From assembly GCA_945865325.1 (NCBI GenBank), contig CAMBFA010000024.1, positions 1 to 33,053 on the forward strand: 33,053 nt of DNA. Direction: 5' to 3'. The notes under the pieces were generated by a model. The model was not told the DNA's origin. It saw only the letters and a program-made list of their open reading frames with translations, and searched no databases. Below, piece by piece: positions 10,301-18,631 of this stretch. This DNA comes from Candidatus Kuenenia stuttgartensis (GTDB lineage: Bacteria > Planctomycetota > Planctomycetia > Pirellulales > UBA1268). Every line of letters begins with the position of its first letter. Within the stretch, counting starts at the first letter, position 1. Position numbers and translations under genes: made by a program.

Positions 10301-10769
10301 GCGAGGCAATTTTTGCTTCGCGGCGAAACCGCCTCTTTTTGCTCGCATCGACGAGAATCTCCGGCCGGGCGATTTTCAGCGCCTCGCGGCGGACGAGTTT
10401 GGTGTTGATCACCTCGTAGACTTCGGCGAAGCCCCCCTCGCCGATCTTGCGGACGATCCGGTACTTGCCAAACATCCGCTCGGCGGGAGGGATCTGCTCC
10501 TCTGCGGCCACTCCCCGGAGGAGAAGAATGGTATCGAGCAGTTCCGCCATCTCCGGCGTGATCTCCCCCCCCGGATCCTCATCGTCGCCAGAGGAGGAAG
10601 CGAGCCCGGCGAGTTGGTCATCGATTGCTGCGAGCCGGACGAGCTCCGCGTCGTTGAGCTCCGCGGGGCCGTCGCGGGGGGCGGTGTCGCCCGGTGGCTC
10701 ACCGTTGCCGACAGAAGCAGCGGGCGGATGAGCCGGCAGGTCATCCGGAAACTGGGGTGGATGGGTCAT
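7311..10769 (-). CDS. transmembrane Ser/Thr protein kinase with C-terminal WD40 repeats
   Basis: Kinase motifs IGEGGFAEVYE, EALKIARPE, VVHRDITPGNILL, DFGLG, GTPEWMSPEQ; TM segment AIAIGIAATSLALILGVMVVGLL; WD40-like GVVRIFDAASGRELHSIVGHVGRVWDVCFHPSG…GTVRLWEA. ORF extends to 10871, but M at 10769 (MTHPPQFPDD) lies after the upstream sigma gene stop. Confidence 0.92.
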   Translation of the reverse strand: MTHPPQFPDDLPAHPPAASVGNGEPPGDTAPRDGPAELNDAELVRLAAIDDQLAGLASSSGDDEDPGGEITPEMAELLDTILLLRGVAAEEQIPPAERMFGKYRIVRKIGEGGFAEVYEVINTKLVRREALKIARPEILVDASKKRRFRREAKIASRVSHPNVVAIYEVGEHDRIPYIAEELCGESLHNWLTRHPGPVDPRVAAKLVRLLADAVHVAHSADVVHRDITPGNILLVPSADGVLPPDDRPLSHVGGMAPQAPLRQDVKLCDFGLGACDEVSDSGSDLPPLTVSGSRLGTPEWMSPEQIDEEYGRVDKRTDIHSLGLVLDRLLTGRSLNAGRSPTESFRRILQVEPEPANRIVPGIAADLVAVCLKCLAKKPDDRYPSAAELAVDLARFLDGRPTIARPLTPLQRLGRWTRRRPAIAIGIAATSLALILGVMVVGLLADQEAKSRRAGLALAAAMATGHLRRAFESYRTGNGEAVLEELKASISAEPALSRSLAGGWLLGRMHGEIASLLEGAAGSPLQTLPPPAIHSIALQPGGRGMATGAADGTLSILPLAEDGTPAGKTISVATGHEINHVAYSIDGSLVATADEDGRVSLWSAEDGHHVRDVAEGGAPLFGIDFAPDGKRLAWAGADRTIRVAPIFAAMPGAGLIEMRPFDPPLSAIDSEAPDLEAIRFLDDHRLLVAVDFRVFLLRIPSGEIEREFSGTEGNVQSFALSGDGRRLLVSGWSEKMARVWDLATGELQLSLKRHPQWVKGCGFSPDGRRIVTGCKDGVVRIFDAASGRELHSIVGHVGRVWDVCFHPSGRILSAGGDGTVRLWEADGPWNLFGTHQIALPTSTVRSIEALGGKEVVVLPYGGAPLRIDTASQKITTSDEVHLTGTKHSFSAFDPSRRRIAIASEEGKRIYQLPGMELLTTVDHAPGVALAWGPSGEFFSGIHKADGRSGSLLAHSLDLTSSETIEQYTESVAYLAVSAGSPPRLAVATGAKIRVHDLLADGSVAKKGKTLVDLSASGLIAAVMAWSPDGDRLAFGTLGGQVWIVDGVSGSRIVEVSSFAHAVRGIIWGDTGRTLIVADEECVRLCDAATGMMFDQLRPDWAIEALTMVEGERGGRRLAVIGNTFSAVGDALPSGRLLLFDLGRRLSDSGRDP

Positions 10770-10797
10770 GCGGCGGCAGTGGTTTTCAGGAGCGGGC

Positions 10798-11421
10798 TTA
10801 GGCAAGGGGCCGTGAGTCGAGCTCTTTCCGCAAGCACACCAGCGCCCGGCACCACACTTTCCTCGCCGCATCCTCAGACTGCTCCATCTGGTGTCCGATC
10901 TGGGCGAACTTCTTTCCCTCCCACTCTTTCAAGCGCAGGACCTCGGCATAGTGGTCGGGAAGGCGGGCGAGCGCTGCTTTGACATCGGCTACGGATTCTC
11001 TCTGGATGGCCTGGGCGAGAGGATTGTCTGCAGACGCCGCCGCGATGTTGTCGTCGTCGATCAGCCCTGGCTTCTGAGCAGGCTTCTGCTGCTTCCGCTG
11101 CTCGTCGACGGCGTTATGCCTGATAATCGCGCGAACCCAACAGATGAACTCTGCAGTGCAGTTACCTTTGAAGGACGGAAAGCCCTTCCAGATATCGACG
11201 GCGCCTTTTTGAACGAGGTCGGAGAGGCCGCACTTTGCCGAGTACGCCTGCCACGTCTCTTGGGCGGCGACGAACTTGAGATAGCCGTAGACGGCACCGA
11301 GGAGCTCGTTGAGCGCCTCTGGGCCGCCTCCGCGAGCCGCCTGAATCAGCTTCGAGTATCCGGGCTGCCTTGGGGACCCAGGGCGATCGCTGTCGAAATC
11401 AGACGCGCTCTCTGGTGCCAT
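10798..11421 (-). CDS. ECF-type RNA polymerase sigma factor (planctomycete kinase-associated type)
   Basis: 207 aa; region-2-like LSDLVQKGAVDIWKGFPSFKGNCTAEFICWVRAIIRHNAVDEQRK and region-4-like LPDHYAEVLRLKEWEGKKFAQIGHQMEQSEDAARKVWCRALVCLRKEL; immediately upstream of the kinase on the same strand. Confidence 0.88.
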   Translation of the reverse strand: MAPESASDFDSDRPGSPRQPGYSKLIQAARGGGPEALNELLGAVYGYLKFVAAQETWQAYSAKCGLSDLVQKGAVDIWKGFPSFKGNCTAEFICWVRAIIRHNAVDEQRKQQKPAQKPGLIDDDNIAAASADNPLAQAIQRESVADVKAALARLPDHYAEVLRLKEWEGKKFAQIGHQMEQSEDAARKVWCRALVCLRKELDSRPLA

Positions 11422-11885
11422 GCCTCATCCTCCCACGGGTTGCCGAGAGACCCCCGCGGGAGACTACCACATCCCCGTGCCTCCCCGCTGGGATGGGGGG
11501 GCAAAAATTGTTTCTTGGGTGCGAGTCCGGTTCGCAGGCCGGCGCTCGCCCTCTCTTTCTGGAAGGCTGTGCGCTGGCACGGCGTGCGGGCCAGGGGATG
11601 GCGCATCGCTGCCGTTTGGCAGGCAGTCGCTTCCGCTGGATTCCCAGCAGCTTTTTTTGCAACCGGCATCAACGCCCCCCCAGGGAGTCGTCTTTCGTGG
11701 CATCCGCGAAGCAGGAAGCATCTTCACCGACGGAGTCGTGCAAAACGCCGCCTGAATCAGGCCTCACGAAAACAACATGTGAATCGGTCTCGGTTTTTGC
11801 GGCGGAAGGTGATTGGAAAAAATCCGATGGTTGGAGTGAAATGGCTGTGGAATGATCAGCAAGTCCCCTGCCCCGGAGCCCCCGC

Positions 11886-12368
11886 ATGCTCGCTCCCCTG
11901 CTCCACGCTTGGAACCTGAACCTCGGCTACGCAAAGCGCCTCGTGGCCGACATCCCCGACGACAAGATGGCCCTGCAGCCGGCCCCGGAGATGAACCATG
12001 CGGCTTGGGTGCTCGGCCATCTGGCCTGCACCGCCGACATGCTCGGGGCCATGGTCGGCGTCAAGCCCGTGTGCCCGCCCGAATGGACCACCCTGTTCGA
12101 TTGGAACTCGAGCCCGTCCAGCGATGCCAGCGAATACCCGTCAAAATCAGTCCTGCTGAAGGCCCTCGAAGACGCCCATGCTGGAGTCGCCGCCGCCCTG
12201 GCCGGTGTCCCCGAATCCCGCTGGGCTGAATCGACGCCGATCGAAGAGGTCCGCGGGTTTCTACCAACCCTCGGCGACTGCTTTGTGTTCGTCATGGCTG
12301 GCCACGAGAACATTCATCTCGGTCAACTTTCGGCTTGGCGACGCGTTCAGGGCATGGGGCGGGTTTAG
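11886..12368 (+). CDS. DinB-like four-helix protein (DinB/DUF664-like)
   Basis: 160 aa with spaced metal-site-like histidines: NHAAWVLGHLACTADML … MAGHENIHLGQLSAWRR. Confidence 0.75.
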   Translation: MLAPLLHAWNLNLGYAKRLVADIPDDKMALQPAPEMNHAAWVLGHLACTADMLGAMVGVKPVCPPEWTTLFDWNSSPSSDASEYPSKSVLLKALEDAHAGVAAALAGVPESRWAESTPIEEVRGFLPTLGDCFVFVMAGHENIHLGQLSAWRRVQGMGRV

Positions 12369-12553
12369 TGCTGATCTCCACGGCGGCTTCCCGTCGGTTC
12401 GGACCACGACCGACTCCGACTTCGACCGAGCGGCTCAAACTCCGGCACAGATTCCGGCACAGTCAACGCTCCCCAACGCTCTTCCAGAGCCGTCAGGCCT
12501 GCACCAATCCCGCGAAAAACGCCTTCACTCCCCGGAAAACGGCAAACAGAAGG

Positions 12554-12627
12554 TACCCCCGGCAGGGATCGAACCTGCGACCTGAGCTTTAGGAAAGCTC
12601 CGCTCTATCCAACTGAGCTACGGGAGC
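12554..12627 (-). tRNA. tRNA-Arg (anticodon CCT)
   Basis: Reverse complement GCTCCCGTAGCTCAGTTGGATAGAGCGGAGCTTTCCTAAAGCTCAGGTCGCAGGTTCGATCCCTGCCGGGGGTA folds as a cloverleaf: GAGCT/AGCTC anticodon stem, loop TTCCTAA, T-arm GCAGG TTCGATC CCTGC. Confidence 0.96.
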
Positions 12628-12868
12628 AAAACGCCCGGCGCGGCTTGGCCGCCACGCCCCGACTCCGGTCATCGTACGGCCCCCCACCCCTGCCAACAAG
12701 AAGTGTTGTCGACGCCCCGACCAGCCCGAAATCTGGCAGCCAGAGGCCAGACGCGGGCCGCCGGGAGCACGCTGCGGGTTAGCCGATTCGGGATGGACGC
12801 TGTGGGCTGTCGGGCTGCCGACGGCTGGCTGCTGGCTGCTGGCTGCGGGAGCCGGGACGAGCGTTTTG

Positions 12869-14308
12869 TCAGAGCAACTCCGACAGGATCCGACCGCGGT
12901 CAACCAGCGGATGTGGCCGACCGGTCACGTCGGTCAGCGTCGTCGCCTGCGGATCGATCCCCAGGCAATGCCAGATCGTCGCCGTCACGTCCTTGAACGT
13001 CACCGCCCCGCCAAGCGCCGCTCCCCCCCACCGGTCCGTCTCGCCAAGGACACGCCCGCCACGAATCCCGCCCCCCACAACGAGCGCCGGCGAGACCGCC
13101 GGCCAGTGATCCCGACCGCCATCCTTGTTGATCTTCGGAGTCCGACCAAACTCCCCCCACACCACCACGATCACGTCGTCGAGCATCCCGCGCTCCTCGA
13201 GATCAAGGACCAGCCCCGACAGCCCTGCGTCGAGAATCGGCAGCAGCTGCCGCAGACGGGGATAGTTGCCGGCATGCGTGTCGAAGTCGCTTAAAGAGAT
13301 GCTCACGCACCGCACCCCTGCCTCCACCATCCGCCGCGCGAGCAAAAACTTGAGCACCCCCCGCGGCCCGTCGGCGGTCTCGAAGGCCGGCAGCTCCGGC
13401 GTCGTCATGGAATAGCGGGCAAGCACGGCCGGCGATTCCGAATCCAGATCGAGCGCCGCCGCCACCCGCCCCGAGGTCAGAATCCCAATCGCTTGATCGT
13501 GGAAGCGATCCCCTGCCCCAAGTGAATCCGTCGACGCCACCTGCCGCTTCCAGCCGTCGAGCGACTTCAAAAGTGCCCGGCGATTCCCCAGCCGGTCGAC
13601 CGAGAGCGAAGGAGAGAGCGAGAGTGATGTGGCGAAGTCGCTCCCCCGGGCCGCAAGCTCTCCCACCATCCCCGGCTCGAGCGGCCGGAAAAAAAGACCG
13701 CCGAGGTCGGGGCGGAACGGACCATGCGCGGGCCCGAGGAAACCGGGGCGGGCACTGTTGCGCACCATCCCCCGCCCCTGCTGACAATCGACAAACAACG
13801 GCGCCGTGTCACCCGGCCGACCATGGAGCTTGGAGAGGACCGAGCCGATTGCCGGCCAGCCCCCCTGACTTTTCAGATGCTCCGGATCGTAGCCCGACTG
13901 ACACTGGAAGGCGTCGTGCTGACCGGCCGAGCCGACGACGGCGCGGAGAAAGGCAAACCGGTCGGCAAGCCTGGCAAGCCCGGGCAACAACTCGCAGACG
14001 TGAATCCCCGGCACCGCCGTGGCGATCGCCGAAAACTCCCCCCGCACCTCCGCCGGGCCATCGGGCTTCATGTCGATCGTGTCCATCTGCGGCGGCCCGC
14101 CGTCGAGATGAACATGGATCACCGACCGCCGCAGGGCGGCAGGATTGGCATCGGCCCGGAGCAGATCGACAAGCGACAGCCCCCCAAGACCCGCCAAGCC
14201 CGCCGTGAGCAGGCCACGGCGCGACGGCCGAGGGCAGGAAGAGGCGCGGCGGCTTGAGTCGGAAGACGGCATCGCTGCGATCGTGGGCGGGAAAAAGCGG
14301 CCCTGCAT
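12869..14308 (-). CDS. DUF1501 family protein with Tat-like signal
   Basis: SRRGLLTAGLAGLGGLSLVDLLRA twin-Arg start; HVHLDGGPPQMDTIDMKPDGPAEVRGEF…SAGQHDAFQCQSGYD; VVVWGEFGRTPKINKDGGRDHWPA typical of DUF1501. Alternative start at 14272. Confidence 0.92.
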   Translation of the reverse strand: MQGRFFPPTIAAMPSSDSSRRASSCPRPSRRGLLTAGLAGLGGLSLVDLLRADANPAALRRSVIHVHLDGGPPQMDTIDMKPDGPAEVRGEFSAIATAVPGIHVCELLPGLARLADRFAFLRAVVGSAGQHDAFQCQSGYDPEHLKSQGGWPAIGSVLSKLHGRPGDTAPLFVDCQQGRGMVRNSARPGFLGPAHGPFRPDLGGLFFRPLEPGMVGELAARGSDFATSLSLSPSLSVDRLGNRRALLKSLDGWKRQVASTDSLGAGDRFHDQAIGILTSGRVAAALDLDSESPAVLARYSMTTPELPAFETADGPRGVLKFLLARRMVEAGVRCVSISLSDFDTHAGNYPRLRQLLPILDAGLSGLVLDLEERGMLDDVIVVVWGEFGRTPKINKDGGRDHWPAVSPALVVGGGIRGGRVLGETDRWGGAALGGAVTFKDVTATIWHCLGIDPQATTLTDVTGRPHPLVDRGRILSELL

Positions 14309-14435
14309 ATGAAAAGTATCGCACGGGGGGCTGGCCCAGGGCCAGAGCGACCCTTCCTGCCGGCGATCTCCGCCCCCCGGAGGCCGGTCGCTGCGGCAGC
14401 GGTATAGTGGTGATCACCTTCAGAGAATCCTTCTC

Positions 14436-15695
14436 GTGCGTGGCCTCCTCAAACTTCTCCTCGTCGTCGCGGTCCTCGCCGGTGCCACGGCGGCGGGCTG
14501 GCAGCCGGCCACCGCCTGGTGGGCCGCCCGCAACCGGCCGAAGTTTGACACCCTCGCTGCCGAGCAGGGGGATGTCATTGAGGTCATCAACTCCACCGGC
14601 ACGATTGAGCCGGTCCAGTCGGTTCAGGTCGGGGCCTTCGTCTCCGGACCGATCGTCGGCCTCCACGCCGATTTCAACGGCGAGGTGAAGGAAGGGGATC
14701 TCCTCGCCGAGATCGATCCGCGCACCTACCGGGCCGTTGTTGCCCGCGACAAGGCCGCCCTCGCCGCCCGCCGCGCCGAGCTCGAGCGCGGTGCGGCCCG
14801 CCTCCAGCAGGCGCGCCGCGAGGAAGACCGCTCCAACGCCCTCGCCGAACGCAACGTCGCGTCGATCTCCGAGAGCGATCTCGATCAGGCCCACTTCACC
14901 CGCGTGGGGATGGAGGCGGAGATCGTCATGGCCGAGGCGGCCATCGAGCAGGCCGAGGCAAACCTCGACACCTCCGAGGCGAACCTCGGCTACACGAAGA
15001 TCCTCGCGCCGGTCGCCGGGATCATCATCGATCGCAAGGTCGAGCTCGGTCAGACACTCGCCGCGCAGTTTCAGACGCCGGAGCTGTTTGTTATTGCCCC
15101 CGACATGCGCCGTGAGATGCGGATCTTTGCCTCCGTCGACGAGGCCGACATCGGCCAGATCCGCCTGGCGCAGGAATCGGGGAAGTCGGTGCAATTCTCC
15201 GTCGATGCCTACCCAGGCGAAGTGTTCGAAGGAAAGATCGCCCAGATCCGCCTCGCCTCGACGACCACCCAGAACGTCGTCACCTATCCGGTCGTCCTCT
15301 CCACGCCCAACCCCGAGCTCAAGCTCCTCCCCGGGATGACGGCGGAGATCTCGTTTCAGGTCGATCGGCGCGACGGCGTGATCAAGGTGCCCAACGCGGC
15401 GCTGCGTTTCTATCCCGTCCGCGACCATGTCCGTGAGGCCGACCGAGTGATCCTCGACGGGACGGCGCTGGAGGCCGACGATCAGGCCCGCGGCGAGTCA
15501 CCTTCGGCGAGCGCCAAGGCCGAGGCGGAGGGGGAACGGAAACGACGGCATGTGTGGGTGGTCGAGGCCGACGGACTCCTCCGCGGCATCCCGGTGACGT
15601 CGGGCATCGGCGACCACCGCGCCACCGAGATCGTCTCCGGGGATGTCGAGCCGGGGCAGAGGCTCGTCGTCGGGGTCGCTCCCAAGGACGATTGA
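14436..15695 (+). CDS. HlyD/MacA-like periplasmic adaptor (membrane fusion protein)
   Basis: GTG start; STGTIEPVQSVQVGAFVSGPIVGLHADFNGEVKEGDLLAEIDPRTY, long coiled-coil, LGYTKILAPVAGIIIDRKVELGQTLAA, beta-barrel KLLPGMTAEISFQVDRRDGVIKVPNAALRF. Confidence 0.9.
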   Translation: MRGLLKLLLVVAVLAGATAAGWQPATAWWAARNRPKFDTLAAEQGDVIEVINSTGTIEPVQSVQVGAFVSGPIVGLHADFNGEVKEGDLLAEIDPRTYRAVVARDKAALAARRAELERGAARLQQARREEDRSNALAERNVASISESDLDQAHFTRVGMEAEIVMAEAAIEQAEANLDTSEANLGYTKILAPVAGIIIDRKVELGQTLAAQFQTPELFVIAPDMRREMRIFASVDEADIGQIRLAQESGKSVQFSVDAYPGEVFEGKIAQIRLASTTTQNVVTYPVVLSTPNPELKLLPGMTAEISFQVDRRDGVIKVPNAALRFYPVRDHVREADRVILDGTALEADDQARGESPSASAKAEAEGERKRRHVWVVEADGLLRGIPVTSGIGDHRATEIVSGDVEPGQRLVVGVAPKDD

Positions 15696-15734
15696 ACGGG
15701 GACCGACTGAATCGGGCGCGAGCCCGGAGGACCG

Positions 15735-16967
15735 ATGGTCACGCTGCAACTCGCCTTCCGCTCGCTCCAAAAGAACCGGCTCCGCGCCCTGCTGACCGTG
15801 CTCGGAGTCGTCATCGGCATCGCTGCGGTGACAACGCTCGTCTCGGTCGGCCAGAGCGCCGCCGAGATGATCCGCGGCCAATTTTCGGCGATCGGCACGA
15901 ACGTGATCGTCGTCATCCCCGGCACCGGCGAACGCGGAGGCGTGCGCCAGGGGCCGCTCCAGACCCTCTCCCAAGGGGATGTCGATGCGATCGCCTCGGA
16001 GTGCCAAAGCGTGCTTGCCGTCACGCCGCTGGTGGCCGCTGCCGGCCAGGCGATCCATGCCGGCACCAACTGGAGCCCGAAGCAGATGTTCGGGGTCGGG
16101 GTCGACTACCCGACGGTGCGGAGCTGGCAGGTCCGTCGGGGGGGCTTCTTTAGCGAGCGCGACGTGGCGGGGGCGGAGAAGGTCTGCGTTCTCGGCACCA
16201 CCGTCGCGGCGCGGCTGTTCCAGACAGCCAACCCTCTTCAGCAGATCGTCCGCATCCGCAACATTCCCTTCCGCGTCATCGGGGTGCTTGAGAAGAAGGG
16301 GGCGAACATCGTCGGCGACGACCAGGACGACATCCTCCTCATGCCCTATTCGACGGCCCGCAAGCGGCTGGTGGGGAACGGCTTCAAGGGGGTGCACGCG
16401 ATCCTCGTCTCCGCCCGGAGTGTCGACGGGATGCGCGGCACGGAACGGGAGATCCGCCACCTCCTCGCCGACCGCCACCGGATCGCGCCGGGGCAAGTGA
16501 ACGACTTCCAGGTGCAAAACACCACCGAGATCGCCAAGGCGCTCGGCGTCGTGACGGGCGTGATGACGGCGATGCTCGCCTCGATCGCCGGGATCTCACT
16601 CCTCGTCGGCGGCGTGGGGATCATGAACATCATGCTCGTGAGCGTCACCGAGCGCACCAAGGAGATCGGCCTGCGGATGGCGCTGGGGGCCACCAGTGGC
16701 GACATCCTCCGGCAGTTTCTCCTCGAGGCAGTCCTCCTCTCGGCGCTCGGCGGGCTTGTCGGCTTCACGCTCGGCGTGGCCGGCGCGGCTGGCTTGACGA
16801 TGGCCATCAATGCCTATTCCAGCGGCACCGATTGGCCGATTGTCGTCTCGGTGCCGGCGGGAGTGCTCGCGATCCTGTTCGCGGCGATCGTCGGTGTGTT
16901 CTTCGGATGGTATCCGGCCAGGCGCGCCGCCCGGCTCGATCCGATTGAGGCGCTGCGCTATGAGTAA
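15735..16967 (+). CDS. MacB-like ABC transporter permease
   Basis: 410 aa; LRALLTVLGVVIGIAAVTTLVSVGQSAAEMIRGQFSAIGTNVIVV; C-terminal GVGIMNIMLVSVTERTKEIGLRMALGATSGDILRQFLLEAVLLS…WYPARRAARLDPIEALRYE; GGAGG RBS. Confidence 0.94.
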   Translation: MVTLQLAFRSLQKNRLRALLTVLGVVIGIAAVTTLVSVGQSAAEMIRGQFSAIGTNVIVVIPGTGERGGVRQGPLQTLSQGDVDAIASECQSVLAVTPLVAAAGQAIHAGTNWSPKQMFGVGVDYPTVRSWQVRRGGFFSERDVAGAEKVCVLGTTVAARLFQTANPLQQIVRIRNIPFRVIGVLEKKGANIVGDDQDDILLMPYSTARKRLVGNGFKGVHAILVSARSVDGMRGTEREIRHLLADRHRIAPGQVNDFQVQNTTEIAKALGVVTGVMTAMLASIAGISLLVGGVGIMNIMLVSVTERTKEIGLRMALGATSGDILRQFLLEAVLLSALGGLVGFTLGVAGAAGLTMAINAYSSGTDWPIVVSVPAGVLAILFAAIVGVFFGWYPARRAARLDPIEALRYE

Positions 16968-17671
16968 GCCACCGCGACGGGGGCCGCCGCCCGGACGTCG
17001 GAGAGGATCAGCCCGTCGCGGAGCGTGACGATGCGATCGGCGCTGGCGGCCACTTCTGGATCGTGCGTGACGATGATCACCGTCAGCCCCTGCTCGCGGT
17101 TGAGCCGGCGAAACAGCGCGATCACGTCTTGGCCGGTGCGGCTGTCGAGGTTGCCGGTCGGCTCGTCTCCCATCAGGATCGAGGGGCCGTTGACGAGCGC
17201 CCGGGCGATCGCCACGCGCTGCTGCTGGCCGCCGGAGAGCTGGGCGGGATGGTGGTCGAGCCGGTCGGCGAGGCCGACGCTCTCGAGCGCCTCGCGGGCC
17301 CGTTTGCGCCGCTCGCGGGCGGGGATCCCCCGGGCATAGATCAGCGGCAGTTCAACATTCTCCAGCGCTGACGTCCGCGCCAGGAGGTTGAAGTTTTGGA
17401 ACACGAAGCCGAGGTGGCGGTTGCGGACCGCAGCGCGCTCATCCTTGGAGAGCGTCACCACCTCCCGGTCGTCGAGCCGGTAGCTTCCGGAACTGGGGCG
17501 GTCGAGGCAGCCGAGCGTGTTCATGAGCGTCGACTTCCCCGACCCCGACGGGCCGACGAGGGCGACATACTCCCCGCGCTCGATCGCCAGCGTCACCCCC
17601 TTGAGGGCCTCGACGCGGACCGTGCCGAGGTCGTAGTGCTTGGCGACCGCGGTGACCTCGATGAGCGGCAT
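16958..17671 (-). CDS. MacB/LolD-type ABC transporter ATP-binding protein
   Basis: Walker A GPSGSGKS, signature LSGGQQQRVAIARAL, Walker B ILMGDEPTGNLDS, H-loop VTHDPE. ORF runs to 18061, but MPLIEVTAVAKHYDLG at 17671 is the homologous start. Confidence 0.93.
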   Translation of the reverse strand: MPLIEVTAVAKHYDLGTVRVEALKGVTLAIERGEYVALVGPSGSGKSTLMNTLGCLDRPSSGSYRLDDREVVTLSKDERAAVRNRHLGFVFQNFNLLARTSALENVELPLIYARGIPARERRKRAREALESVGLADRLDHHPAQLSGGQQQRVAIARALVNGPSILMGDEPTGNLDSRTGQDVIALFRRLNREQGLTVIIVTHDPEVAASADRIVTLRDGLILSDVRAAAPVAVAYS

Positions 17672-17987
17672 GGGAGGAGCCGGCGGCGCGGGAGAAGACT
17701 GCTGGCAGCGAGATGCTGGCACCCAAGTGTAGCGGGCTGTGGGGCATGATCGGGTCATGCTCGGCGTCGGGCCCGGCCGCTGGAGGCCCCGGCCGCCCCT
17801 CCCGAGACCGCTCCAAACGAGGGTTTTGGCGGGCATGGAGCCGGCTGCGGGACCGGCCTGCCGGCGACCGCGGCAGAACTTCCTTTCGTTCGGCGTCCGT
17901 AGACGCGCGATTTCCGACGGAAAGCGGTAGGTTGAATCGTGACGGGCCCCATGGCGGGCCCAGATACCTCCGGAGATCTTAAAAACA

Positions 17988-18455
17988 GTGAACAGCATTC
18001 GTCGTGGGTTGATGGCGGCGCTGGTCTGCGGGGCGCTCGCCTGCGTTCCGCAGTCGGCCAACGCCCAGGGCCTGTGGGTCGGCGGCTGGGGCTGGGGCGG
18101 GCCGGTGGCGATGGGTGGCTTCGGGCCGGGATTTGGTCCGGGCTATGGGCTGGGATTTGGTCCAGCCTTCGGGCCGAGGTACGTCGCGCCGTTCAGTCCG
18201 GTCGCCTGGGGCTATCCGGGCTATCCGGGCTACCGACCGCCGTTCTACGGGGCCGCTGTCTACGCACGGCCGGTCTATGCTCCCGCGGTGGTGGCGCCGG
18301 TCTATGCCCCCGTGGTGGTGGCGCCGGTCTATCGCCCCGTGGTGGTAGCGCCGGTCTATCGCCCCGCGCCGGTGTACGTCGGGCCGACTGCGCATGCCGT
18401 GCGTGTCGGTGGCCGTGTGGCGAGGCGCAGCTGGCGGCGCGGTTTCGGCTGGTGA
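17988..18455 (+). CDS. small exported protein with G/F/Y-rich region and VVAPVY tandem repeats
   Basis: Signal peptide MNSIRRGLMAALVCGALACVPQSANA; GFGPGFGPGYGLGFGPAFGP then YAPAVVAPVYAPVVVAPVYRPVVVAPVYRP; basic C-terminus. Confidence 0.75.
   Translation: MNSIRRGLMAALVCGALACVPQSANAQGLWVGGWGWGGPVAMGGFGPGFGPGYGLGFGPAFGPRYVAPFSPVAWGYPGYPGYRPPFYGAAVYARPVYAPAVVAPVYAPVVVAPVYRPVVVAPVYRPAPVYVGPTAHAVRVGGRVARRSWRRGFGW
18270..18362 (+). repeat. 27-bp tandem repeat (about 3.4 units) encoding (PVYxPxVVA)n
   Basis: ccggtctat recurs at 18270, 18297, 18324 and 18351 at exact 27-nt spacing within the 17988-18455 CDS. Confidence 0.85.
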
Positions 18456-18485
18456 ACCATTCGATCCCGAGGGCGATCCAAAGGC

Positions 18486-18518
18486 GCTGGTGCGCGGCCC
18501 ACAAGGCCGCGCGCCAGC
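18486..18518. terminator. strong inverted repeat, possible bidirectional terminator or processing hairpin
   Basis: GCTGGTGCGCGGCC-CACAA-GGCCGCGCGCCAGC; 14-bp stem with one G/T position; lies between converging transcription units; no clear U-tract. Confidence 0.5.
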
Positions 18519-18614
18519 CGCCGATCACTCGGCGGCGAGGACGACGCGGAAGCCGCCGGAGAAGTCGGTGAACGAGGAAACGTTTTTGTTGCGATTCGTG
18601 ACCGGCCGCGGGCC
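18498..18614 (-). pseudogene. duplicated 3' end of the SUMF1-domain gene
   Basis: 18498-18595 matches 19408-19505 at constant offset 910, 3 mismatches, no indels; weaker match to 18614; minus frame RNKNVSSFTDFSGGFRVVLAAE* with stop at 18525, parallel to RNKNVSSFTDFSGGFRVVLAGE* at 19435. Confidence 0.85.
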
Positions 18615-18631
18615 AAGAAGTCCGGCAACGA

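Noticed and set aside
12826-12846. Short ctggctg tandem repeat
   Set aside because: Only about three 7-bp units in an intergenic spacer; too short to interpret.
13809-15428. 539-aa minus-strand ORF
   Set aside because: Antisense to the MacA-like adaptor and out of frame with DUF1501; both real genes have recognisable motifs.
15498-16517. 339-aa minus-strand ORF
   Set aside because: Antisense to the MacB-like permease; no recognisable domain.
17672-18061. N-terminal extension of the ABC ATPase ORF
   Set aside because: Low-complexity R/P/S-rich sequence before the typical MPLIEVTAVAKHY start; likely an upstream non-coding stretch.
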